Source of the DNA: JAEXOD01 sp963667875
Lineage (GTDB): Bacteria; Bacteroidota; Ignavibacteria; Ignavibacteriales; Melioribacteraceae
DNA length: 64,000 bases
Assembly (NCBI GenBank): GCA_963667875.2
Contig: CAXXGC010000001.1
Coordinates: 1-64,000, forward strand
Direction of reading: 5' to 3'
In this document: positions 46,229 through 53,594 of the stretch, one piece after another
How the letters are laid out: each line of letters begins with the position of its first letter
How positions within the stretch are numbered: the first letter of the stretch is position 1
Made by a program: the position numbers and the translations under genes
The notes under the pieces: model-generated
The model's database searches: none
What the model was told of the DNA's origin: nothing
What the model saw: only the letters and a program-made list of their open reading frames with translations

Positions 46229-46453
46229 TAGAGGTTGTCTCAAAAGTCATAATATTGCACATTGGAACTCACCCCTCGACTCAGCAAACCCCGCCGAGTA
46301 CACCGCCCTCTCTTAAAAATAGAGGGGGAATATATATCTGTAACGATATACTAGGTATTCGCTTAGTTTATAACCCCAGCTTTTAAGCTGGGGATTATAA
46401 AACAAGAGAATTCGGGCTTTAGCCCAAGTTTATTACTTTTGATACAGCCTCTA
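46229..46453. mobile_element. 225-bp inner inverted-repeat element
   Basis: The ends TAGAGGTTGTCTCAAAAG (46229-46246) and CTTTTGATACAGCCTCTA (46436-46453) match at 16 of 18 positions as inverted repeats and look like insertion-sequence ends. It is non-coding. The interior holds ACCCCAGCTTTTAAGCTGGGG and GGGCTTTAGCCC, the same hairpin pair found in the MITE at 19.9 kb. If the element begins at GAGG, a TA dinucleotide flanks both sides. Confidence 0.65.
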
Positions 46454-46712
46454 CATACCATTAGACTTTCGCACCATTAATACCGGTTTCAACTCCCGAA
46501 AGTGGGGTTGCATAACATAAATTAATTTGCTTAAGTTGACATGATTACCTGCTACCGGCAGGCATTGCTTTTTAACAGAGAGTCTGTCCCTCTTTTTTTG
46601 CGGAAGGTTAGGGGTGAGTTCTCTTTTTGTACTTATGTTACATCCACCAGCGGGGTTCCACCTTTGAACCTATTATTCCCCCAATTTTTACCCAGTCTCT
46701 AAAATTTTGGAA

Positions 46713-47252
46713 TTATGTTAAATCTTCCAAATTAACAACCTCGTGTTGTGAACTTAAAAATAACGGCAATAAAAAGGCAATTATAAAACATCCTATTGAG
46801 GCACAATAAAAAAAATAACCAACAGCAATATCATATTGGATAATACCTATTGTGTTAAGAAGATAAGTCCAATCGTGGTAAACATTTTTTCCGCCAATAA
46901 GGTGTAATTTGTGTGCCCGTGCATCGGCGGCATAAACGCTTATGTTTATCAAGTTTTCACCAAGCCAAATAATTGCAAGCTGCGCACTGAATCTTTTTCG
47001 ATATTTAACAGAATATATAATAAACAACGAGGGAAGAATTATCTGCATTAAAGTTCCCCCCATAGTGTAAATATATCTTCCAAAAAACATAAATACACCA
47101 TGTCCGCCTTCATGTATTAAAAGGTTAAACCAGTCAATAAAAAAATATTTACCCCGGTTTAAGACAAAATAAAGCATTAAGGGAGTTAAAATAAATGAAC
47201 CATAAAATGGTTTTAATCTTTTATAAAACGGCTCTGTGTTATAAAGCTGCAT
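46713..47252 (-). CDS. HEGGH-motif membrane protein (M50-like metallopeptidase candidate)
   Basis: A 179-residue integral membrane protein with four or five hydrophobic segments. NLLIHEGGHGVF (43-54) contains HExxH (H47, E48, H51) next to a helix, as in M50-type site-2 proteases or related membrane zinc proteins. A later HDW motif (KNVYHDWTYLLN) could supply a third ligand. It is shorter than typical M50 proteases, and no PDZ or NPxxxLDG motif is seen, so protease activity is uncertain. It starts only 2 nt after the asparaginase stop, so the two are co-transcribed, with the epimerase upstream. Confidence 0.6.
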   Translation of the reverse strand: MQLYNTEPFYKRLKPFYGSFILTPLMLYFVLNRGKYFFIDWFNLLIHEGGHGVFMFFGRYIYTMGGTLMQIILPSLFIIYSVKYRKRFSAQLAIIWLGENLINISVYAADARAHKLHLIGGKNVYHDWTYLLNTIGIIQYDIAVGYFFYCASIGCFIIAFLLPLFLSSQHEVVNLEDLT

Positions 47253-47254
47253 TT

Positions 47255-48229
47255 TTATTCTTCAAATATTTTTCGTAATTCGTTTTTATCGGTTGTTTTT
47301 CCTAACGCAAGCATAAGTTTAATACGTGCTTTTTGACCGTTTAGATAATCGGAAAAAATTACACCGGCTTTATGAAGCCATTTACCTGCACCCGGATATC
47401 CATAAATGTCAAGCGTTTCACCGGCCGGACAGCGTGATACCAAAACAACAGGAATTCCTTTGTCTAAAACGTATTGTATGCCGTTAAATGCAGCCGGAGG
47501 TACGTTTCCAACACCCATCGCTTCAACAACCAAACCTGCCACATCGCTATCGGCCGAAAACTTAAAAAACTTTTCGTTTATTCCTGAATAAGCTTTAATT
47601 AAATCGACATTGCTGTTAATTTTATTAGTTTCAATATGTGTTAATTTTTTTGGCATTCGGTTAAAAAATACTCTTCCTCTGTCAACAAAACCAAGTGCGC
47701 CAAAATCTAAACTGTGAAATGTTTCAACATCTTCTGAATGTGTTTTGGTTACTTCGCTTGCTGCATTAATTTCGCCGTTAAGGCACACCAGAACCCCTAA
47801 GCCTTTGCTGTTATTATTATTTATAATATGTATGGCGTCTAAAAGATTGCGTGTACCGTCCCAATTAGGCTCCGTACTGGTTCGCATTGCGCCAATAACA
47901 ACAATAGGTTTTTCGGTTTTTATTGTTAAATCCAGCAAATAAGCTGTTTCTTCTAAAGTATCGGTTCCGTGTGTAACAATTATACCGTCAATAGTATCTT
48001 TATTAATATAGTCTTGCACTTTTTCCGATAGATCAAGCATAATTTCGGGGGTCATGTGCGGACCGGGGAAATTGCCATATTCAAATATTTGTATGTTTGC
48101 CAAAGTATCGGCTTCGGGTACTTTGCCAATAAGTTCATCGCCATGAAAAAAAGGAACCGCACCGCCTGAAACCTCATCAATTTTCATTGAAAATGTGCCG
48201 CCTGTAAATATCACCAAAATATTCTTCAT
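47255..48229 (-). CDS. L-asparaginase
   Basis: A 324-residue member of the bacterial asparaginase/glutaminase family, hydrolysing L-asparagine to aspartate and ammonia. The two threonine motifs are clear: FTGGTFS with nucleophile T12, and VTHGTDTLEETA with T89/D90 (the second catalytic group). Cytoplasmic, as no signal peptide is present. It is the middle gene of a tight minus-strand operon, 14 nt after the epimerase gene and 2 nt before the HEGGH protein gene. Glutaminase side activity, or a role in a tRNA amidotransferase-like setting, cannot be judged. Confidence 0.92.
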   Translation of the reverse strand: MKNILVIFTGGTFSMKIDEVSGGAVPFFHGDELIGKVPEADTLANIQIFEYGNFPGPHMTPEIMLDLSEKVQDYINKDTIDGIIVTHGTDTLEETAYLLDLTIKTEKPIVVIGAMRTSTEPNWDGTRNLLDAIHIINNNNSKGLGVLVCLNGEINAASEVTKTHSEDVETFHSLDFGALGFVDRGRVFFNRMPKKLTHIETNKINSNVDLIKAYSGINEKFFKFSADSDVAGLVVEAMGVGNVPPAAFNGIQYVLDKGIPVVLVSRCPAGETLDIYGYPGAGKWLHKAGVIFSDYLNGQKARIKLMLALGKTTDKNELRKIFEE

Positions 48230-48243
48230 AAAATGTCCCTTAA

Positions 48244-49164
48244 CTATTTAAAATAACTAATGGCTGCTTCCAATCCTTTTATTAAGTCCCAATTAGGGTT
48301 AAATTTTAATAAATCAAATGTTTCCTGAACATAAGCGTAACTGTGTTTAATATCTCCCGCGCGTTCTGGAGCAAAATTAATTTTACTTTGCGATCCGGTA
48401 AGTTTAATAATAAGTTCGGCAATTTCTAAAATTGTTATGGTTTTTCCGTAAGCCACGTTAAATAATCCGGTTTGCATGGGCGATTCGGCTGCTAAAACAC
48501 AAGCTTGAACAATATCTTTTACATATATAAAATCGCGTGTCTGTAATCCGTCACCATAAATTGTAATATCTTCGTTTTTTAGTGCTTTTTCGATAAAAAT
48601 TGGAACAGCTGCCGCATATTGGCTTTTGGGATCTTGTCTTTCGCCAAAAACATTAAAAAAACGTAACGTTGTTGTTTTAAGTCCAAATTGTTCGCTATAC
48701 ATATTACAGTAATATTCGCCGTCTAATTTTGTAATGGAATACGGAGTTTTTGGCGCGGGTTTCATTGTAACACGTTTTGGCAATTCGGGATCGTCGCCAT
48801 AAACCGCGGCCGATGAAATATGTATAACTTTTTTTATTTTATATTTTTTGGCGGCTTCAAGTAAATTTAAAATACCGTTTACATTAATATTAACACATTC
48901 GTATGGCTTTTCAATCGATTCAGGTACTGAAACGAGTGCCGCAAAGTTAAATATATAATCGGCTCCTTCAACTGCTCTAAAAACCTCTTCTATTTCTGTA
49001 ACGCTTTTGTTAATAAACTGTAAATTGTTAATAACTTCCAAATTGCGGATTTTTCCGCTTCTTAAATTATCAATTACTACTACCTTATAACCTTTATCAC
49101 TATAATGCTGCGCAACATGACTTCCTATAAATCCTGCACCGCCGGCTACAACAACTTTTGGCAT
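48244..49164 (-). CDS. UDP-sugar 4-epimerase-like extended SDR
   Basis: A 306-residue NAD-dependent epimerase/dehydratase. The dinucleotide motif GGAGFIGSH starts at residue 8. The catalytic set is S118 (SSAAVYGD), Y142 and K146 (PYSITK). The substrate-side segments RFFNVFGERQDP and YGDGLQTRDFIYVKD are typical of GalE/WbpP-type UDP-glucose or UDP-GlcNAc 4-epimerases. It supplies nucleotide sugars for surface polysaccharides. First gene of the epimerase-asparaginase-HEGGH operon. The exact sugar is not determinable by eye. Confidence 0.88.
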   Translation of the reverse strand: MPKVVVAGGAGFIGSHVAQHYSDKGYKVVVIDNLRSGKIRNLEVINNLQFINKSVTEIEEVFRAVEGADYIFNFAALVSVPESIEKPYECVNINVNGILNLLEAAKKYKIKKVIHISSAAVYGDDPELPKRVTMKPAPKTPYSITKLDGEYYCNMYSEQFGLKTTTLRFFNVFGERQDPKSQYAAAVPIFIEKALKNEDITIYGDGLQTRDFIYVKDIVQACVLAAESPMQTGLFNVAYGKTITILEIAELIIKLTGSQSKINFAPERAGDIKHSYAYVQETFDLLKFNPNWDLIKGLEAAISYFK

Positions 49165-49442
49165 TAATTGCTCCTAATTATTTCTTTTAATATATGTAAT
49201 ATGCGGTTTTTTTATAAAATAAAAAACAGAGAAATTATAAAGAAAATTATGAATTATAAATTGTGAATGATGAATTAAAAGATTGCCGTAACCATGATTT
49301 CTGTAATTTTGATGATTATTATAATTTTTAGATATTATGCAACACCATTTCATGGGTTGATGGCTTTTTTTAGATTTTAATTCTAATGATATGAAATCCA
49401 GATAATATAAAACCATTAGTATGGTTTTGAAATAACCCAATA
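49165..49442. repeat. intergenic repeat cluster downstream of the AAA-ATPase gene
   Basis: It contains a degenerate ATTATGAATT-type spacer (about 49245-49275). Next is a region (about 49278-49325) whose reverse strand shows repeated AAATCAT-like words. Then comes the hairpin CAACACCATTTCATGGGTTG (49340-49359) followed by TTTTTTTAG and ATGATATGAAA, the same arrangement as at 46094-46155. A frame of 88 codons across it is a by-product of the repeats. Confidence 0.6.
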
Positions 49443-50999
49443 TTAATCTTCTATTTTATATTCAATAATCTCTTTGTTTAAAACAACCGCCAAATATTTA
49501 ACGGGTTTGTCTTTTAGCAAATATGGAGCAAAATATTCTTTTGTTTTAATTTGGGTTAATGCTTTGTTTAATAATTCATCGGCTTTTTGATTTTCGGCTA
49601 AATACTTAAACTCAATTATATAAATATTATTTTCAAATTCAATTACTCCGTCAATTCGGCCGGTGGAAATATTACGTTCAATTTCCATATTAACACCCAT
49701 TAATTCCATTATTAAATAAAATAACGAATGATAATAGGCTTCTTTAGGTATATGCAGCTGATAAGGAATGCTTGAAAATAAACTTTTAAGTATATCAAAA
49801 AAATCTTTAAGATTATTATTTTGCAAAGCCAAACGCAGCTTGTTGTTAAGATAGTTAATATCGTTTGGTTCTTTTTTTATATAAGCCGAAACTATATGAG
49901 CTAAAAACGAATCTTTTACCTCTTTGTTGGGATAATCTATTGTGTATTCCATTTCATCAATGGAAATTTTAAGTTTAGTTATAGTTAAATAACCGGTTTG
50001 AAATAAAAGCGAACGATAATCAAATTTTTCAATATCAAACGAGTTAAAAAAAACATCAGTTGCAATAAAATTGTTAAGCTCCTCAATTCTAAAATTTCCT
50101 TCTTTAAACTTATCAATTAAAAAAGTTGGTGTGCCCGTGCTAAACCAAAAATTCCTAAAAACAAGTTCATTAAAAAAACTTAAAATAGAAAAAGGATTAT
50201 AAACTGTATTTATTCCGTCCCAGCTGTAACCGTTATACCATTCTTTAATTTTATGCTTAAGTGTTTTTTTGTCGGTATTAAATTTTTCAGTCAAAAGAAT
50301 TAATCTATCATCAAAATAAGCTTCAAGTTCGTTTTGGGTAATCCCGCAAAGAGTTGAGTAATTTTCGTTTAATGTAATATCCTGAAGATTATTTAAGCCG
50401 CTAAAAACAGATACTTTGCTAAATTTGGATACTCCGGTTAACAAGCAAAACTTTATATATTGGTCATTATCTTTTATTGAACTATAAAATTCGCGTAAAA
50501 CATCTCTATTTTCATTTGCTCTATCTAAATTTGTAATATAATCAATAATAGGTTTATCATATTCATCAATTAAAATGACAGCTTGGTTTTTAGTGTTGAG
50601 TTTTTTTAATAATTCGGAAAAAGTTTCGCTTATTGTATTTTTAGTTAATAGGATGTTGTACGAATTTGCAATTGAATATAAAAATTCAACAATTTTTGTT
50701 TTAAATTCAGCCGCTGTTCCCGAATAAGTAATTGAAGAAAAACTTATATGAATAACCGGAAAAACTTCCCAATCAATTTTATCATAAATGTATAAATTTT
50801 TAAATAGATTTTTATTGCCGCTAAATATTTCTTTTAAAGTAGAGATTAATAACGATTTGCCAAACCGGCGAGGACGGGAAAGGAAATAATATTTGCCGCT
50901 TTTTATCAGTTTTTCTAATATTTTTGTTTTATCAACATATAAGTAGTTATTGTTAATAATTTCGCTAAAAGCCTGTATTCCAACCGGTAAATTTTGCAT
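49443..50999 (-). CDS. AAA-ATPase_like / PD-(D/E)XK nuclease protein, copy 1
   Basis: A 518-residue protein of the DUF1703 group: an N-terminal AAA-ATPase-like domain fused to a C-terminal PD-(D/E)XK-like nuclease domain. The start at ATG 50999 (MQNLPVGIQAFSEI) has GGAAG just upstream; a TTG seven codons earlier is less likely. Walker A is RPRRFGKSLL (near residues 42-51) and Walker B is VILIDEYDKP (near 141-150). The nuclease signature is GRIDGVIEFENNIYIIEFKY near 460-480 (Asp, then Glu-x-Lys). A tandem duplicate lies upstream, nearly identical except at 50454-50756. The biological role of this abundant Bacteroidota family is not established; a mobile or defence link is only a suggestion. 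Confidence 0.85.
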   Translation of the reverse strand: MQNLPVGIQAFSEIINNNYLYVDKTKILEKLIKSGKYYFLSRPRRFGKSLLISTLKEIFSGNKNLFKNLYIYDKIDWEVFPVIHISFSSITYSGTAAEFKTKIVEFLYSIANSYNILLTKNTISETFSELLKKLNTKNQAVILIDEYDKPIIDYITNLDRANENRDVLREFYSSIKDNDQYIKFCLLTGVSKFSKVSVFSGLNNLQDITLNENYSTLCGITQNELEAYFDDRLILLTEKFNTDKKTLKHKIKEWYNGYSWDGINTVYNPFSILSFFNELVFRNFWFSTGTPTFLIDKFKEGNFRIEELNNFIATDVFFNSFDIEKFDYRSLLFQTGYLTITKLKISIDEMEYTIDYPNKEVKDSFLAHIVSAYIKKEPNDINYLNNKLRLALQNNNLKDFFDILKSLFSSIPYQLHIPKEAYYHSLFYLIMELMGVNMEIERNISTGRIDGVIEFENNIYIIEFKYLAENQKADELLNKALTQIKTKEYFAPYLLKDKPVKYLAVVLNKEIIEYKIED

Positions 51000-51168
51000 A
51001 GTACTTCCGTTAAATAACAAGACTAAATATAATAAAATAATTATGAATTGTGAATTGTAAATTAAAAGATTGCCGGAACTGTGATTTACGTAATTTTGAG
51101 AATTACCATTGTTTTGAATATTTTAAAGAAATGAATCCCGGTTTTTGGGTTTTTAGAACAACCCAAAA

Positions 51169-52728
51169 TTAATCTTCTATTTTGTATTCAATAATCTCTT
51201 TGTTTAAAACAACCGCTAAATATTTAACGGGTTTGTCTTTTAGCAAATATGGAGCAAAATATTCTTTTGTTTTAATTTGGTTTAATGCTTTGTTTAATAA
51301 TTCATCGGCTTTTTGATTTTCGGCTAAATACTTAAACTCAATTATATAAATATTATTTTCAAATTCAATTACTCCGTCAATTCGGCCGGTGGAAATATTA
51401 CGTTCAATTTCCATATTAACACCCATTAATTCCATTATTAAATAAAATAACGAATGATAATAGGCTTCTTTAGGTATATGCAGCTGATAGGGGATACTTG
51501 AGAATAAACTTTTAAGTATATCAAAAAAATCTTTAAGATTATTATTTTGCAAAGCCAAACGCAGCTTGTTGTTAAGATAGTTAATATCGTTTGGTTCTTT
51601 TTTTATATAAGCCGAAACTATATGAGCTAAAAACGAATCTTTTACTTCTTTGTTGGGATAGTCAATGGTGTATTCCATTTCATCAATGGAAATTTTAAGT
51701 TTAGTTATAGTTAAATAACCGGTTTGAAATAAAAGCGAACGATAATCAAATTTTTCAATATCAAACGAGTTAAAAAAAACATCAGTTGCAATAAAATTGT
51801 TAAGTTCCTCAATTTTTAAATTACCTTCTTTAAACTTATCAATAAGAAAAGTTGGTGTGCCGGTGCTAAACCAAAAATTCCTAAAAACAAGTTCATTAAA
51901 AAAACTTAAAATAGAAAAAGGATTATAAACAGTATTTACTCCGTCCCAGCTGTAACCGTTATACCATTCTTTAACTTTACGCTTAAGAGTTTCTTTATCG
52001 GTATTAAATTTTTCAGTCAAAAGAATTAATCTATCATCAAAATAAGCTTCAAGTTCGTTTTGGGTAATCCCGCAAAGAGTTGAGTAATTTTCGTTTAATG
52101 TAATATCTTGAAGATTATTTAAGCCACTAAAAACAGATACTTTGCTAAATTTGGATACTCCGGTTAACAAGCAAAACTTAATATGCTGGTCATAAGCTTT
52201 TAATACACTATATAAATCGCGTAATAAATTCCTGTTTTGCAAAGAAAGTTCTTTATTTGTAATGTGGTCAATAATTGGTTTATCATATTCGTCAATTAAA
52301 ATAACAACTTTATTTATTTTGCCAAGTTCAAATATTAATTTTCTAAAAGCATCGGTATAATCAATGGGGTTGTCAATTATAACTTTATATTCGTCGGCTG
52401 TTAAGTTAAGCATGTTAATAATGCTTTTTCCAAATATTTCCTTATCACCGGAAGATATGGCATTTGACATGTCTAACCTGATAATCGGAAACACTTCCCA
52501 ATCAATTTTATCATAAATGTATAAATTTTTAAATAGATTCTTGTTGCCGCTAAATATTTCTTCTAAAGTAGATATTAATAACGATTTGCCAAACCGGCGA
52601 GGACGAGAAAGGAAATAATATTTACCGCTTTTTATCAGTTTTTCTAATATCTCCGTTTTATCAACATATAAGTAGTTATTGTTAATAATTTCGCTAAAAG
52701 TCTGTATTCCAATTGGTAAATTTTGCAT
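51169..52728 (-). CDS. AAA-ATPase_like / PD-(D/E)XK nuclease protein, copy 2
   Basis: A 519-residue duplicate of the neighbouring gene with the same start context (GGAAG then MQNLPIGIQTFSEI). Walker A RPRRFGKSLL, Walker B VILIDEYDKP and the nuclease motif RIDGVIEFENNIYIIEFKY are unchanged. From about residue 205 to the end the two proteins differ at only a few positions, and the first about 82 residues likewise. Residues about 83-183 are largely different (for example RLDMSNAISSGDKEIF against HISFSSITYSGTAAEF). The exchange covers 52180-52482. The gene is intact. Confidence 0.85.
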   Translation of the reverse strand: MQNLPIGIQTFSEIINNNYLYVDKTEILEKLIKSGKYYFLSRPRRFGKSLLISTLEEIFSGNKNLFKNLYIYDKIDWEVFPIIRLDMSNAISSGDKEIFGKSIINMLNLTADEYKVIIDNPIDYTDAFRKLIFELGKINKVVILIDEYDKPIIDHITNKELSLQNRNLLRDLYSVLKAYDQHIKFCLLTGVSKFSKVSVFSGLNNLQDITLNENYSTLCGITQNELEAYFDDRLILLTEKFNTDKETLKRKVKEWYNGYSWDGVNTVYNPFSILSFFNELVFRNFWFSTGTPTFLIDKFKEGNLKIEELNNFIATDVFFNSFDIEKFDYRSLLFQTGYLTITKLKISIDEMEYTIDYPNKEVKDSFLAHIVSAYIKKEPNDINYLNNKLRLALQNNNLKDFFDILKSLFSSIPYQLHIPKEAYYHSLFYLIMELMGVNMEIERNISTGRIDGVIEFENNIYIIEFKYLAENQKADELLNKALNQIKTKEYFAPYLLKDKPVKYLAVVLNKEIIEYKIED

Positions 52729-53090
52729 ATTACTTCCGTTAAATAACAAGACTAAATATAATAAAATAATTATGAATTGTGAATTGCAAATTATGAATTA
52801 AAAAAGCGAGTTTTATACTGCCAAATAGTTAAACAAGGAAAATGAATATATTTGATTTGTTGTTAGTGGGGCGTAATAACGGATAAATGCAAGATGTTAT
52901 TGTGTTATGCAACCACATTTCATGGGTTTTCCAAAAATTGGGTGATAATGTTTATAATGTTGCAAAATTGGTTAAACAGGCCGTAACAACACTGGAAGAC
53001 TTGCATATCGTTTGCCGAATATAAAAACAACTCCCCAAACAAAGATAAAACGCAAAATATTAATCTAAAATTATTATTTCCTTAAAATGT

Positions 53091-53104
53091 TGTAAACGAT
53101 TACA
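53091..53104. promoter_or_regulatory. LacI-type near-palindrome
   Basis: TGTAAACGATTACA, with one mismatched pair around a central CG, the geometry of LacI/GalR-family operators. It lies in the dnaA upstream region with no regulator gene nearby. Confidence 0.3.
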
Positions 53105-53351
53105 TTTAAATATTTCACAAAATAATTTACCAGGGTAAACCGAAAAACAAGTCCGATTATTTGTCCAGAATTAATATTTTGTGTCAAATGGGGATAATAA
53201 TGCAATTTTGTTATTAAGACATAAAAACCTATTAAAGTTTATCTTTTTTGATTATAATAACTTACAGAAAAATGACAAAAATAATTTGCAAGCAAGCAAA
53301 AATAATTCTATTTTCACATTAAGATAGACTGTAAAAATTGTGTTAATAAAA

Positions 53352-53360
53352 TGTGGATAA
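53352..53360 (-). promoter_or_regulatory. DnaA box
   Basis: TGTGGATAA, the reverse complement of TTATCCACA, 235 bp upstream of the dnaA start and 9 bp from a perfect 14-bp palindrome. Confidence 0.65.
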
Positions 53361-53369
53361 CTTCTCTTT

Positions 53370-53383
53370 GTGAAACGTTTCAC
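53370..53383. promoter_or_regulatory. 14-bp perfect palindrome, operator-like
   Basis: GTGAAACGTTTCAC is fully self-complementary with a central CG, matching the general form of LacI/CcpA-type operators. Its place beside a DnaA box upstream of dnaA suggests a repressor site acting on dnaA or on origin firing. No binding protein is identified. Confidence 0.45.
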
Positions 53384-53576
53384 GGTCTAAAAAATGATTG
53401 AAATGATGAATGTTGATACGTTGCTTTGTTAACTTTGTTTGATAAACTGGTTTAACTCCATATAAAACAACAATTTAAGTCAACTTTTTTAATGTTAATA
53501 AAATGTTAACAATAACAAATTTTAAAAAGCAAATTAATTTTTTTGATTATTTAAAAAAAATTAATTAAACAAATAA

Positions 53577-53585
53577 TGTGGATAA
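53577..53585 (-). promoter_or_regulatory. DnaA box immediately before dnaA
   Basis: TGTGGATAA ending 9 nt before the dnaA ATG, where bound DnaA would overlap the ribosome or promoter region. This is consistent with autoregulation. Confidence 0.6.
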
Positions 53586-53594
53586 CTATAAAAA

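Larger units (their letters stand above)
46016..46712. repeat. nested inverted-repeat mosaic
   Basis: 697 bases with no credible gene. The outer arms at 46036-46069 and 46530-46563 are inverted copies (GCCTGCC...GTCAACTTAAG). Inside each follows the module ATGCAACCC...GGGTTG (46094-46117 and, inverted, 46489-46512). Nested within is a second inverted pair at 46229-46246 and 46436-46453. A third pair is GAACTCACCCCT (46265-46276) with AGGGGTGAGTTC (46610-46621). It is probably layered insertions of non-autonomous elements. Confidence 0.75.
52729..53594. other. gene-free region upstream of dnaA, candidate oriC
   Basis: 866 bases without an ORF. Near the left end are an ATTATGAATT-type spacer and the repeat hairpin ATGCAACCACATTTCATGGGTT (about 52908-52929, partial). 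The right 500 bases are A/T-rich and contain two DnaA boxes (53352-53360, 53577-53585), a perfect palindrome (53370-53383) and a near-palindrome (53091-53104). It is the classical location for an origin or for dnaA autoregulation; the box number is low for a full origin. Confidence 0.5.

Noticed and set aside
46016..46712. CRISPR array
   Set aside because: The repeats are inverted, of unequal length and irregularly spaced; no spacer-repeat periodicity and no cas gene in the window.
46627..46809. 60-codon plus-strand frame
   Set aside because: It runs from the repeat mosaic into the antisense of the HEGGH gene; there is no ribosome site.
49174..49440. 88-codon minus-strand frame
   Set aside because: It lies entirely in the intergenic repeat cluster, has no family resemblance, and its composition follows the repeats.
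50999..51020. TTG start seven codons upstream for the AAA-ATPase copies
   Set aside because: The ATG at 50999 (and 52728) has GGAAG at proper spacing and begins the usual MQNLP(V/I)GIQ; the TTG has no ribosome site.
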